A stretch of 64,000 nt of DNA from Flavobacteriales bacterium (GTDB lineage: Bacteria; Bacteroidota; Bacteroidia; JANQJC01), in the NCBI GenBank assembly GCA_028281825.1, contig JANQJC010000124.1, positions 1-64,000 of the forward strand. The letters are read 5' to 3'. This document shows, in pieces, positions 28,614 through 38,748 of the stretch (the stretch's first letter is position 1; each line of letters opens with the position of its first letter). Made by a program: the position numbers and the translations under genes. The notes beneath the pieces are model-generated. The model was not told where the DNA came from, did no database searches, and worked only from the letters and a program-made list of their open reading frames with translations.

Positions 28614-28949
28614 CTAAAGCTCTGACTTGATTTCAAGCAAAAAATCTTTTACTCTTTTTAGAGAGCCCATTATCTCCACCGTATTGATAGTATCTTCTTT
28701 ATTACCTTTAATCTTGTCTTTGGCACCTTGTATGGTAAAGCCGCGTTCCTTTACCAAATGAAAGATTATCTTCAGGTTATCAATATCAGCCTGTGTGAAA
28801 TACCGGGTGCCTTTCTTGTTTTTCTTCGGCTGTAAAATGTCAAATTCCTTTTCCCAATATCGGAGTGTAGACTGGCGAACATCAAACATTTTTGACACCT
28901 CCGAAATGGAATAGTACATTTTGGTTATTTCCTTCTCCTTCAGTGGCAT
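28614..28949 (-). CDS. MerR family transcriptional regulator
   Basis: MPLKEKEITKMYYSISEVSKMFDVRQSTLRYWEKEFDILQPKKNKKGTRYFTQADIDNLKIIFHLVKERGFTIQGAKDKI. Track start 28967; Met at 28949 preferred. Confidence 0.92.
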   Translation of the reverse strand: MPLKEKEITKMYYSISEVSKMFDVRQSTLRYWEKEFDILQPKKNKKGTRYFTQADIDNLKIIFHLVKERGFTIQGAKDKIKGNKEDTINTVEIMGSLKRVKDFLLEIKSEL

Positions 28950-28980
28950 AGGTGGTTGGATTGACACCTAAGGTAAAAAA

Positions 28981-29955
28981 TTAATCGAAAGATTGGTTGG
29001 AGCGAGAAGATAATTCGATAACCTTCTCATATTCTTCGGGGGTAAGGTCGTTGAAGAAGAAGTTAATTGGATTTATTTTCTCATTATCTTTGATTACTTC
29101 ATAGTGCAGGTGAGGTGCTGTAGATGTACCAGTGCTACCCACAAAACCTATCACCTCCCCTCTCTTTATTTTTTGACCTTCCCTAACGTTAAAACCACTC
29201 ATGTGCGCATATAATGTTTCATAACCATAACCGTGGTCTATCACGATATGCTTTCCATATCCGCGGTTCTTTGACTCTACACTTTTCACAACACCATCAC
29301 CAGTTGCATAGATATCAGTACCTCGCGGTGCAGTAAAGTCAATACCTGTATGAAAGTGCTTGATTTTATAGATAGGGTGTATCCTGTAAGTAAAACCAGA
29401 TGCTATCCTGGTAAGTTTTTCATTGGATACAGGCTGAATAGCTGGTATAGAGGCTAGCATCTTCTCTTTATTAAGTGCTAGCTGCACAATCTCGTCAAAC
29501 GACTTGCTTTGCACCACCAACTGCTTGGATATTTTATCAAGCTTCTTGGTAGTTTCAATAACCACTTCCGAGGCATCATCAAAACCTTCCAACTTATCGT
29601 ATCGATTAACACCTCCAAAGCCTGCTTCTCTTTTTGCTGATGGAATAGGCTCTGCTTCGAAAATGGTACGATAAATATCGTCATCTTTCTCCTGCAAGTC
29701 ACCCAAAACAGCTGCAATATGATTGGTACGCTCACTAAGTGTTTCAAATTGCATTTCCATGAAAGACAACTTGCGCTTTAGTTGCTTTTCTTTTGGAGAG
29801 TCGAAATAGCTGTATGCAATCCAAACTACTGTTGCTGCAAATACAATACCAGTAACTAGGTAGCTTAGAATCTTCCACACTTTGTCTACTAACTTCAGTT
29901 CGACTTTCTCGTACTGAAGCGTTCGTGTATCAAACCGGAATTTTACCTTAGACAT
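28981..29955 (-). CDS. M23 family metallopeptidase
   Basis: TYRIHPIYKIKHFHTGIDFTAPRGTDIYATGDGVV...HIVIDHGYGYETLYAHM...TGTSTAPHLHYEVI. Start at 29955 (MSKVKFRFDTRTLQYEKVEL) preferred over track start 30063. Confidence 0.93.
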   Translation of the reverse strand: MSKVKFRFDTRTLQYEKVELKLVDKVWKILSYLVTGIVFAATVVWIAYSYFDSPKEKQLKRKLSFMEMQFETLSERTNHIAAVLGDLQEKDDDIYRTIFEAEPIPSAKREAGFGGVNRYDKLEGFDDASEVVIETTKKLDKISKQLVVQSKSFDEIVQLALNKEKMLASIPAIQPVSNEKLTRIASGFTYRIHPIYKIKHFHTGIDFTAPRGTDIYATGDGVVKSVESKNRGYGKHIVIDHGYGYETLYAHMSGFNVREGQKIKRGEVIGFVGSTGTSTAPHLHYEVIKDNEKINPINFFFNDLTPEEYEKVIELSSRSNQSFD

Positions 29956-30116
29956 TGCTGAATATTTGCCTAAATTTGCCCAGCTTTCGCAGGGCAGCCC
30001 TTGTTTTAGGCGCCGTGAAAATAGCAAATTAGACTGAAAAATAAAAACATTGTGCCCTTTCAATAGCTATACTTTAGACGAATAAGGACATATACACGAC
30101 AGGACAGCGTATCATT

Positions 30117-32735
30117 ATGATAACTTCTAACGAGATAAGACAAAAATTCCTCGACTTCTTTGTATCAAAAGGTCACACGATAGTCCCATCTGCACCGATG
30201 GTGATAAAAAATGACCCCACTTTAATGTTTACCAATGCGGGAATGAACCAATTTAAAGACATCTTTTTGGGGAACTCAAAAGCCAAAGATGCTCGCGTGG
30301 CCAACACCCAAAAATGCCTTCGTGTTTCAGGCAAGCATAACGACCTTGAAGAAGTTGGAGTAGACACTTATCACCACACCATGTTCGAAATGCTAGGTAA
30401 TTGGTCTTTTGGTGATTATTTCAAAAAAGAGGCTATTGAATGGGCGTGGGAACTGCTAACTGAAGTATACGGATTGGACAAGGAAAGGCTTTACATAACT
30501 GTATTTGGTGGAGATGAAGAAGACAGTTTGCCCGAAGATACCGAGGCTAAGAACTTCTGGAAAAGCCACATCAATGAAGATAGGATATTGCCTTTTAGCA
30601 AGAAAGACAACTTTTGGGAGATGGGTAGCACCGGCCCTTGTGGACCTTGCTCAGAGATACATATTGATATCCGTAGTGATGAAGAACGCAAAAAAGTAGA
30701 TGGGAGGACTTTGGTAAACCAAGACCATCCCCAAGTTATTGAGATTTGGAACCTGGTTTTTATCCAATTCAACCGCATGGCCAATGGTAAGTTAGTCAAC
30801 CTACCACAGCAACATGTGGATACTGGTATGGGACTAGAAAGGCTGTGTGTTGCACTTCAAGGTAAGTCATCCAATTATGATACCGATGTTTTCCAGCCAA
30901 TGATAACTAAGCTGGCTGAAATGTCGGGCACCCAATATGGCAAAGACGAGAAAACCGATATTGCTTTGCGTGTGGTATCAGACCACGTAAGAGCTATAGC
31001 TTTTGCTATTGCTGATGGGCAATTGCCATCCAACAATAAGGCTGGGTATGTTATCAGGAGAATATTAAGAAGGGCTGTCAGGTATGGGTATAGTTTCCTA
31101 AATCTTAGTGACCCGTTTATCCATTCTCTCGTACCGGTGTTAGTGGAGAAATTAGGAGGGCATTTTCCTGAAATAAAGGCACAAGAAGACCTTATCGGAA
31201 AAGTAATAAAAGAGGAAGAAGAATCATTCCTGCGCACGTTGGAAACCGGCATCAAGCGCTTCAACGATTACTTAGACCAAAATGACTACAAAACCATAGA
31301 CGGGCGATTTGCTTTTGAATTGTACGACACATTTGGTTTTCCCATTGACTTGACTGGGCTATTGACAAGAGAAAAAGGTTTGGAAGTTGACCTACCTGCT
31401 TTTGAAACCGCCCTGCAAGAGCAAAAACAACGCTCAAAAGCTGACGCAGCAATCGATAAGGACGACTGGATTGTATTAACCCTTGACGACAAAGAGGAGT
31501 TTATTGGTTATGACTACCTGTCAGCAGAAGTTAATATCACCCGTTATCGCAAGATTAATACTAAGGGAAAAGACTTTTACCAATTGGTTTTCAATGTCAC
31601 TCCTTTTTATGCTGAAAGTGGCGGGCAGGTTGGAGATACTGGGGTTTTGGAATCTGGTGAGGATACGATTTATATTATAGATACTAAGAAAGAGAACGAC
31701 CTTATTATTCACATGACTGAAAAGTTGCCAGAAAACCTCCAGCAAACCTTTACTGCAAAGGTGAATATCAATAAGAGAAACTCAACTGCAAACAACCACT
31801 CTGCTACCCACTTGCTGCACGCGGCTTTAAGAGAGGTTTTAGGAACCCACGTTGAGCAAAAAGGTTCGCTAGTGAATGCAGAACACCTCAGGTTTGACTT
31901 CTCTCACTTTGCAAAAGTGACAGGCGAAGAATTGGCTAAAATTGAAAAAACAGTCAACACTAAAATACGTAAGAACATACAACTAGAGGAAAACAGAAAT
32001 GTGCCCTACAATAAAGCCCTTGAAATGGGTGCCATAGCACTGTTTGGTGAAAAGTATGGAGACATAGTTCGCGTGATTGTATTTGATCCTGAATTTTCAG
32101 TGGAGCTATGTGGGGGAACCCATGTGAAGGCCACTGGTCAAATTGGATTTTTGAAGATAACTTCTGAGAGCTCTATTGCTGCCGGAATTAGAAGGATTGA
32201 AGCTATCACCGGAGAAAAAGCCGAAGATTACGTGAACGAGAAAGTGAATGCTCTAGCTGAAGTGGGTGAATTAATCAAAAATCCAAAGAACCCATTGAAG
32301 GGGGTAAAACAGGTATTAGATGAAAATGCCAAACTATCCAAACAAATAGAGAACTTACAAGCACTTCAAGTAGGTATTGCTAAACGAGAACTTGCTGATA
32401 AAATAGAGGAACAAAACGGTATTAAGTTCCTTTCGGCTAAAGTGGACTTAAACCCAGAACAGGTGAAAAACCTGTGCTTCCAATTGAAAGGCGAGTTGGA
32501 TAACCTGTTTCTAGTGCTAGGTTCATCAACAGATAATAAACCGAATATTCAATTGTGTATCTCTGATAATCTGGTGAATGATAAAGGGCTAAATGCAGGA
32601 AAGATAATTCGTGAATTAGCTAAGGAAATCAAAGGCGGTGGGGGCGGACAAGCATTTTATGCATCCGCGGGTGGTTCTGACAGCTCAGGCTTAAGTAGAG
32701 CGCTTGATAAAGCCAAGGATTTTATCCCCGATTAA
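30117..32735 (+). CDS. alaS: Alanyl-tRNA synthetase
   Basis: MITSNEIRQKFLDFFVSKGHTIVPSAPM, TNAGMNQFKDIFLG, HSATHLLHAALREVLG, ELCGGTHVKATGQIG, C-terminal GGGGGQAFYASAGG. Confidence 0.98.
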   Translation: MITSNEIRQKFLDFFVSKGHTIVPSAPMVIKNDPTLMFTNAGMNQFKDIFLGNSKAKDARVANTQKCLRVSGKHNDLEEVGVDTYHHTMFEMLGNWSFGDYFKKEAIEWAWELLTEVYGLDKERLYITVFGGDEEDSLPEDTEAKNFWKSHINEDRILPFSKKDNFWEMGSTGPCGPCSEIHIDIRSDEERKKVDGRTLVNQDHPQVIEIWNLVFIQFNRMANGKLVNLPQQHVDTGMGLERLCVALQGKSSNYDTDVFQPMITKLAEMSGTQYGKDEKTDIALRVVSDHVRAIAFAIADGQLPSNNKAGYVIRRILRRAVRYGYSFLNLSDPFIHSLVPVLVEKLGGHFPEIKAQEDLIGKVIKEEEESFLRTLETGIKRFNDYLDQNDYKTIDGRFAFELYDTFGFPIDLTGLLTREKGLEVDLPAFETALQEQKQRSKADAAIDKDDWIVLTLDDKEEFIGYDYLSAEVNITRYRKINTKGKDFYQLVFNVTPFYAESGGQVGDTGVLESGEDTIYIIDTKKENDLIIHMTEKLPENLQQTFTAKVNINKRNSTANNHSATHLLHAALREVLGTHVEQKGSLVNAEHLRFDFSHFAKVTGEELAKIEKTVNTKIRKNIQLEENRNVPYNKALEMGAIALFGEKYGDIVRVIVFDPEFSVELCGGTHVKATGQIGFLKITSESSIAAGIRRIEAITGEKAEDYVNEKVNALAEVGELIKNPKNPLKGVKQVLDENAKLSKQIENLQALQVGIAKRELADKIEEQNGIKFLSAKVDLNPEQVKNLCFQLKGELDNLFLVLGSSTDNKPNIQLCISDNLVNDKGLNAGKIIRELAKEIKGGGGGQAFYASAGGSDSSGLSRALDKAKDFIPD

Positions 32736-33727
32736 GATTTAGGCTGTAGGTTATTGATGCTGATTGTACGCTCTATTACCACCTTGTTCTTCTTGTTTCG
32801 GGTTTGAAAGGTGATGTTGCGTTTCTCCCAGTCAATCTCGATAATTCCAAAGTTTTTATGGAGCCACATGCGCCCCATCCTATATGGGTTGCGCTTCTCA
32901 AAAGGCCAAATGGCCCTACCGTGTGTTAAACCACTTGAAGTGAAGTCGTAAATAGGATAATCTACATATTCAGAATTCAGGGCGCATATCTCAGAAATAT
33001 GTCTGTCACCGCTAATGAAGATGACGCCTGGAGCTTTGGTTTTCTTGATTAGTTTGAGCATTCGGGTTCTGGCACCTTTGAAATGCCCCCAGCCTTCATA
33101 TCCATGCAAGTCGGAAACAAACTGTACGCTTGTCCCAATGATATGAATAGCTGCATCACTATCAGTTAGTTCTTTCTCCAACCATGTCCATTGAGCCTCA
33201 CCGAGCATGTCCGTCTCATCGCCTGGTTTTTCACGGAAATAACGGGTATCCAGCAGAATTACTTTTACCTTTCTCTCTGCACTGCCATAACTATATAAGC
33301 CATACACTCCCTCCTGCTGGCGGCGTGGACTATCTTTTGAAACACCCATAAAATCAAGGTGCAGTTGCTGGGTTTCTTTCTTGAAACCAAACTCATTACC
33401 AATATCATTACCTCCAAAATCGTGGTCATCCCAAGTGCCAATAATGGGCACTTTGGCGATGAGTTTCTGATAATTAGGATTAGCTAAAGCTTTATCATAT
33501 CGCTCCTTGATTAAGTTCACGTCCTTGCTAGTGCCAAATAGCTGCCCATAGATATTATCCCCCAACCAAATCCAAAGTTGTGGGTTGTTTTCCAACACCT
33601 CATTCCAAATCTTTTGCTTCTTCCAGTGCATACTGCAAGAGCCAAAAGCTATTTTGGTTAAATCCTCTGTTTGTGCGGTAAGCAGTATGGGCAATGCCGC
33701 CAATGCAAGTACTAATAGTTTTTTCAT
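32732..33727 (-). CDS. PhoD-like metallophosphatase (alkaline phosphatase D family)
   Basis: Signal peptide from Met at 33727; IAFGSCS, WLGDNIYG, GTWDDHDFGGND, GDRHISEI. Confidence 0.9.
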   Translation of the reverse strand: MKKLLVLALAALPILLTAQTEDLTKIAFGSCSMHWKKQKIWNEVLENNPQLWIWLGDNIYGQLFGTSKDVNLIKERYDKALANPNYQKLIAKVPIIGTWDDHDFGGNDIGNEFGFKKETQQLHLDFMGVSKDSPRRQQEGVYGLYSYGSAERKVKVILLDTRYFREKPGDETDMLGEAQWTWLEKELTDSDAAIHIIGTSVQFVSDLHGYEGWGHFKGARTRMLKLIKKTKAPGVIFISGDRHISEICALNSEYVDYPIYDFTSSGLTHGRAIWPFEKRNPYRMGRMWLHKNFGIIEIDWEKRNITFQTRNKKNKVVIERTISINNLQPKS

Positions 33728-33863
33728 GATGGCGAAAATAGCGATTATAAACTTTCTCAAATCAGTATTTGTTAACCCTGTATCTCTTTAGCAATATGAC
33801 AATTTAACAATTGAGCCATTCGAATAACCCTAAAATTGGCTAATTTCGCCCAGAACCTGATTG

Positions 33864-34634
33864 ATGAAAACCAAGCAAGAAATAGTTGATAATTGGTTGC
33901 CCAGATATACGGGCACTCCACTAGACAAATTTGGTGATTACATCCTCTTGACCAACTTCCAGAATTATGTGGACATTTTTGCTGCTCGCGAGGGTGTGGA
34001 AATAATGGGCAAGGACAAAGCCATGCCGAATGCTACTTCAGGGCGCATTACTATTATCAACTTTGGCATTGGCAGCTCCAACGCTGCAACTGTTATGGAT
34101 TTGTTGAGTGCTATTCAACCCAAAGCTGCTCTTTTCCTAGGCAAGTGTGGTGGACTGAAGAAAAAGAACAGTATTGGCGATTTGATACTACCCATTGCCG
34201 CTATTCGCGGTGAGGGAACTTCTAATGACTATTTTCCACCTGAAGTGCCTGCCTTACCGGCATTTAATTTACAAAAAGCTGTTTCGACCACTATTCGTGA
34301 CCATGGAAGAGACTATTGGACAGGGACTATCTATACAACCAACCGCCGTGTGTGGGAACACGACAAGGTGTTCAAGAAAAAACTGAAAACACTGCGCGCT
34401 ATGGGCATTGACATGGAGACGGCTACCATTTTTATCGCGGGTTTCGCTAATCAAATCCCCAGCGGGGCTTTACTTTTGGTAAGTGACCAGCCAATGATAC
34501 CTGATGGCGTCAAAACTACAGAGAGTGATGCCAAAGTAACTGCCGAATTTGTACAAAAACATGTAACTATAGGTATTGACTCCCTCAATCAATTAATCAA
34601 TAATGGTTTAACAGTAAAGCATTTGTATTTTTAG
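33864..34634 (+). CDS. AMP nucleosidase
   Basis: MKTKQEIVDNWLPRYTGTPLDKFGDYILLTNFQNYVDIFA...FGIGSSNAATVMDLL...FLGKCGGL...MGIDMETATIF. Confidence 0.9.
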   Translation: MKTKQEIVDNWLPRYTGTPLDKFGDYILLTNFQNYVDIFAAREGVEIMGKDKAMPNATSGRITIINFGIGSSNAATVMDLLSAIQPKAALFLGKCGGLKKKNSIGDLILPIAAIRGEGTSNDYFPPEVPALPAFNLQKAVSTTIRDHGRDYWTGTIYTTNRRVWEHDKVFKKKLKTLRAMGIDMETATIFIAGFANQIPSGALLLVSDQPMIPDGVKTTESDAKVTAEFVQKHVTIGIDSLNQLINNGLTVKHLYF

Positions 34635-34637
34635 GGA

Positions 34638-35672
34638 ATGACGTTTGACCAAATAATAAAGGACCTTAGGAATAAAATCTACCAGCCTGTTTATTTTCTG
34701 ACGGGTGATGAGCCTTATTACATAGATGAAATCTCAGATTATATTGAGAGCCATGTGCTGGAAGAGCATGAGCGCGACTTTAATCAAACCGTGTTATATG
34801 GCTTAGATACCAGCGTGGACCAGATATTGAGTGAGGCGCGCCGCTTCCCTATGATGACGGATTACCAGGTAGTGATTGTGAAAGAGGCACAAAACCTCAA
34901 AAACCTTATCCCAAAAGAGGTACCTGATAAAATTGAAGACAGCCCCTTACTTGCTTACTTAAGTAAACCTCAAAAGTCGACCATATTGGTCTTTTGCTAC
35001 AAATACAAGAACGTGGATAAACGTACTGCTGTTAGCAAGTTTTTGATGAAGCATTCCTTGTTTTTTCAATCAGCGAAAATGAGGGATTATCACGTACCTG
35101 AATGGGTGATTAACCATGTGAGGGAGAAAGGGTTTAGGATAAACCCTAAGACTGCGGCTTTGCTCACAGAATACCTGGGTGCTGACTTAAGTAAAATAGT
35201 GAACGAGGTTGAAAAGCTTACTATCAATCTACCCGAAGGTGCTGAAATTGACGCCCAGACAATAGAAAAGTATATTGGCATCAGTAAAGACTACAATATT
35301 TTTGAATTCCAGGATGCATTGGGTAAAAAAGATTTTCTTAAAGCATTAAAAATTGCCAATTATTTTGCTGCTAACCCCAAAGCCAACCCGCTACCCATGG
35401 TTATGGCAAACTTATATAGTTATTTCTCCAAGCTTCTGGTTTTTCACTTTCTGAAAGACAAGAGCGACCAAAAACTCATTGCTTCTGAACTGAAGGTACA
35501 CCCCTTTTTTGTGAAGGACTACCAGACAGCAGCCAAGCACTACCCCTACCCTAAGCTTAAAGTGATTTTTGATGGTATGCGAACGATGGATGTGCAATCA
35601 AAAGGTGTTGGTAATACGGGCACAGAGAATAGTGCCTTGATGCAGGAGTTTTTGTTTAAAGTGATGAATTGA
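34638..35672 (+). CDS. holA: DNA polymerase III delta subunit
   Basis: VYFLTGDEPYYIDEISDYI...LSEARRFPMMTDYQVVIVKEAQNL...LTEYLGADLSKIVNEVEKL...FEFQDALGKKD. Confidence 0.93.
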   Translation: MTFDQIIKDLRNKIYQPVYFLTGDEPYYIDEISDYIESHVLEEHERDFNQTVLYGLDTSVDQILSEARRFPMMTDYQVVIVKEAQNLKNLIPKEVPDKIEDSPLLAYLSKPQKSTILVFCYKYKNVDKRTAVSKFLMKHSLFFQSAKMRDYHVPEWVINHVREKGFRINPKTAALLTEYLGADLSKIVNEVEKLTINLPEGAEIDAQTIEKYIGISKDYNIFEFQDALGKKDFLKALKIANYFAANPKANPLPMVMANLYSYFSKLLVFHFLKDKSDQKLIASELKVHPFFVKDYQTAAKHYPYPKLKVIFDGMRTMDVQSKGVGNTGTENSALMQEFLFKVMN

Positions 35673-35696
35673 TATTTTTAACCAAACCTAATTATT

Positions 35697-36107
35697 ATGA
35701 ACTATTGGCTAGTGAAATCAGAACCTTTTAAATACTCTTGGGAGCAAATGCTAAAAGATGGCCGCACCTTTTGGGACGGCGTGAGAAACTATGCTGCCCG
35801 TAACCACATGCGCGCAATGAAAGAAGGAGACATTGTATTATTCTACCACAGCAATGAGGGAAAAGAAATTGTAGGTATAACCAAGGTAGTGAAAGAAGCT
35901 TACCAGGACCATACTACAGATGGAGATTGGAGCATGGTGGATATTTCACCCATTGAGACACTCAAAAACCCAGTTACCCTGGCACAGATAAAAGCGGATG
36001 AAAGGTTGCAAAACATGTGGTTGGTAAAACAGGGACGGCTATCAGTAATGCCTGTGCAGAAAGAAGAGTACGACACTATTCTTGAACTTGCAGGGCAAGA
36101 CCAATAA
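35697..36107 (+). CDS. EVE domain-containing protein
   Basis: MNYWLVKSEPFKYSWEQMLKDGRTFWDGVRNYAARNHMRAMKEGDIVLFYHSNEGKEIVGI. Confidence 0.93.
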   Translation: MNYWLVKSEPFKYSWEQMLKDGRTFWDGVRNYAARNHMRAMKEGDIVLFYHSNEGKEIVGITKVVKEAYQDHTTDGDWSMVDISPIETLKNPVTLAQIKADERLQNMWLVKQGRLSVMPVQKEEYDTILELAGQDQ

Positions 36108-36115
36108 CACCAGCC

Positions 36116-37009
36116 ATGCATACCAAACTACATGCTACCCTGATAATTTTGGGAGTGATTGCCTTTTCTTGCAATCAACCACCTTCTGAGTCAGAAGTTA
36201 TTGTAGAGGACACTATATCTATTCAGAAGGAATCTCAGGTAGAGATATTCTATGCCCACTCCAAAAAAGAGAACTATGTGGTTGGCATAGATACCAACCT
36301 TATTGAGAAATATGGTGGAGAAGAAATGAAAGCCATTGCATGGGGAGGACCCATGAAGATTTCTTTGGAGAATGGAACCTACTATGTGGAAGACATAGAA
36401 CAGGTAGTTAATTTTGATATTGATGAAGACTGTGGTGATAAGTATTACCGCTTTAAATTACCCATTGATACTGCAATTAAGTACCTGGAGAAAAGAAAAT
36501 ACAGCGATTCTTATTATTTTAATTGGAGTGCCATTTTTGATACCACAGCCAAAAGGTTTATAATAGAAGAAATATGGCACAGAGGTGAGAACAATAAAGT
36601 ACTGGCAGAAATTAAACACTTTAACATCTACTACGCTATGGAAGGCCTAGACAGCCTTCAAATACTTAACTTCTATCCAAAAAATGTGTTTGATGAAGAA
36701 ATAACAATAGAAAGTTGGGTAATTAATAATTCAAGTAATGCCATTGACCAAGCCAATGTTGATTTATCAGTATCAGAATACAAGGACAATAAGTCAGAGG
36801 AAGTCGTATCTCAAGCGAAATATAAAAACCTCAATTTATTAGTTGCACCCATTCCACCACATACTTTTCAAATCGTTAAAAAATCATTCAAAAACACATC
36901 ATACCAACCAGCTGCGGAAACTAAGCTTGTATACTTCAATACAGAGCAAGTGCTTAAAGACTACGGCTCCAACGGAAAGTTAGTGCCTTTAAACAAGCCC
37001 GTTAAGTAA
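36116..37009 (+). CDS. Hypothetical lipoprotein
   Basis: Signal sequence with lipobox-like VIAFSC; no family recognised. Confidence 0.65.
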   Translation: MHTKLHATLIILGVIAFSCNQPPSESEVIVEDTISIQKESQVEIFYAHSKKENYVVGIDTNLIEKYGGEEMKAIAWGGPMKISLENGTYYVEDIEQVVNFDIDEDCGDKYYRFKLPIDTAIKYLEKRKYSDSYYFNWSAIFDTTAKRFIIEEIWHRGENNKVLAEIKHFNIYYAMEGLDSLQILNFYPKNVFDEEITIESWVINNSSNAIDQANVDLSVSEYKDNKSEEVVSQAKYKNLNLLVAPIPPHTFQIVKKSFKNTSYQPAAETKLVYFNTEQVLKDYGSNGKLVPLNKPVK

Positions 37010-37029
37010 TCTACATTACATTTGATAAT

Positions 37030-37551
37030 ATGAATAAGAAGCCTGCTGTTTACTTGTTTTTGTTTTTATTGGTTATTGCTTTTTCTGGCTGCCCCATGGC
37101 TACTGACCACCCACTTGGTTACCCCGGTAAGGAAAAAATAGACAAGAGACTTATCGGAACTTGGGAGGCTATAGCTGACCCTGCTAATTTGGCTATAACT
37201 AAAGTGAAAATTAGCCAAAAAGATGAGTACAGCTACGATGTGAAGGTCATAGGTAAAGGAGAGCTATTCTCTGAAGAAACTGTAGTTTTCACAGGATGGG
37301 TAACCGAGTTGGATAAACACCAGTTTATCTATTTTAAGCCTGAGAATGGTGGGAAGGTAAGGTACTACCTATATTGTTACAAAATGGGTAAAAAAAAGCA
37401 TGACGACTTTTTTAGCTATGATGTAGGGCTCCTGCACAATGGTGTTGAAAAACTCTATGATACTGAAGAGTTTAGAAAAGAAGTAAGCGCCTCTCTTAAA
37501 ATTTCTAATTGTCTCACTGACGAGACATTATGGCGAAGAGTTAAACAATAA
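37030..37551 (+). CDS. Hypothetical lipoprotein
   Basis: Signal sequence with VIAFSGC lipobox; beta-rich body. Confidence 0.65.
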   Translation: MNKKPAVYLFLFLLVIAFSGCPMATDHPLGYPGKEKIDKRLIGTWEAIADPANLAITKVKISQKDEYSYDVKVIGKGELFSEETVVFTGWVTELDKHQFIYFKPENGGKVRYYLYCYKMGKKKHDDFFSYDVGLLHNGVEKLYDTEEFRKEVSASLKISNCLTDETLWRRVKQ

Positions 37552-37553
37552 CT

Positions 37554-38684
37554 CTATTTACAAAAATCCTCGATTTTTTCACAAACATAAGTTATCTCTT
37601 CTTCTGTAAGCTGATAATAGGAAGGTAATCTTAATAAGCGATTAGAAAATCTATCAGAATTAGGCAGTGGCCTACCATCATGTTTATCTTTATAGTAAGG
37701 ACTGGCGTGTAAGCTCAAGTAATGGAATACTGCCATTACACCTTGCCCTTTTAGGTGTTCTATCAACCTTTGCCTGTCATCCAAACTTTTGCAAACTATG
37801 TAGAAAAAATGGCCATTGTTGGTTGCGTATTCAGGCACATGGGGCAATTCAAAATGTTCCCTTAGGTGGCTTAAACGGTCATAGTATTGATTCCATATCC
37901 AAACCCGCTTTTGCTGAATGGCCTCTAAATTTTCGAGTTGTGCCCACAAAAAAGCTGAAGTGATTTCAGATGGAAGAAAAGATGACCCAATGCCTATCCA
38001 GTTATATTTATCAATCTCTCCACGGAAATAAGCTGCTCGATTAGTACCTTTTTCCCATAGTATTTCGGTTTTGGCTATATCCTTTTCATCTCTTACCACT
38101 AGCATACCTCCCTCACCAGCTATGATGTTTTTGGTCTCGTGAAAAGAAAAGGTGCCAAAGTTGCCTATGCCGCCGAGTGGTTTCCCCTTGTAAAAACTAT
38201 CAATTGCCTGGGCAGCATCTTCCACCACATAAAGGTTATGCTTTGATGCAAGCTCCATTACTTTATCCATATCCACAGCCATACCGGCATAATGCATTAC
38301 CACAATAGCTTTTGTTTTGGGAGTAATTAGCGCTTCTATTGAGTTGGGATCCAAATTAGGGTGGTTGCCGCAACTATCCACAAAAATAATTTTAGCACCT
38401 CTGAGCACAAAAGCATTGGCTGTGCTCACGAAAGTATATGAAGGCATAATTATCTCATCACCAGACTTAATTTCCATTAATAAGGCTGACATTTCCAGGG
38501 CATCGGTGCAAGAGGTTGTTAAAAAGGTTTTTCTGAAACTGTATTTTTCCTCGAACCACTTTTGGCATCTGGCAGTAAAAACACCATTCCCAGAAATCTT
38601 CCCTGAATTAACTGCTTGTTCAATATAATCCAATTCGTTGCCTATGATGAAAGGTTTATTGAACTTGATTTTATACTCCTGCAT
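37554..38684 (-). CDS. dTDP-4-amino-4,6-dideoxygalactose transaminase (RffA/WecE family)
   Basis: FNKPFIIGNELDYIEQAV..SGKISGNGVFT..CQKWFEE, DEIIMPSYTFVSTANAFVLRGA, VVEDAAQAIDSFYKGKPLGGIGNFGTFSFHETKNI. Confidence 0.92.
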   Translation of the reverse strand: MQEYKIKFNKPFIIGNELDYIEQAVNSGKISGNGVFTARCQKWFEEKYSFRKTFLTTSCTDALEMSALLMEIKSGDEIIMPSYTFVSTANAFVLRGAKIIFVDSCGNHPNLDPNSIEALITPKTKAIVVMHYAGMAVDMDKVMELASKHNLYVVEDAAQAIDSFYKGKPLGGIGNFGTFSFHETKNIIAGEGGMLVVRDEKDIAKTEILWEKGTNRAAYFRGEIDKYNWIGIGSSFLPSEITSAFLWAQLENLEAIQQKRVWIWNQYYDRLSHLREHFELPHVPEYATNNGHFFYIVCKSLDDRQRLIEHLKGQGVMAVFHYLSLHASPYYKDKHDGRPLPNSDRFSNRLLRLPSYYQLTEEEITYVCEKIEDFCK

Positions 38685-38748
38685 ATAGGCAAAGATAAAA
38701 TCTAAATGTGATTATTCATTTAAAAATGAGCATACTGACTTTCTGGGC

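Noticed and set aside
31902-31922. TCACTTTGCAAAAGTGA-like inverted repeat inside alaS
   Set aside because: Half-sites are in opposite orientation (TCAC...GTGA) with different spacing from the TGAC-N4-GTCA dyad, and it is deep within a conserved CDS.
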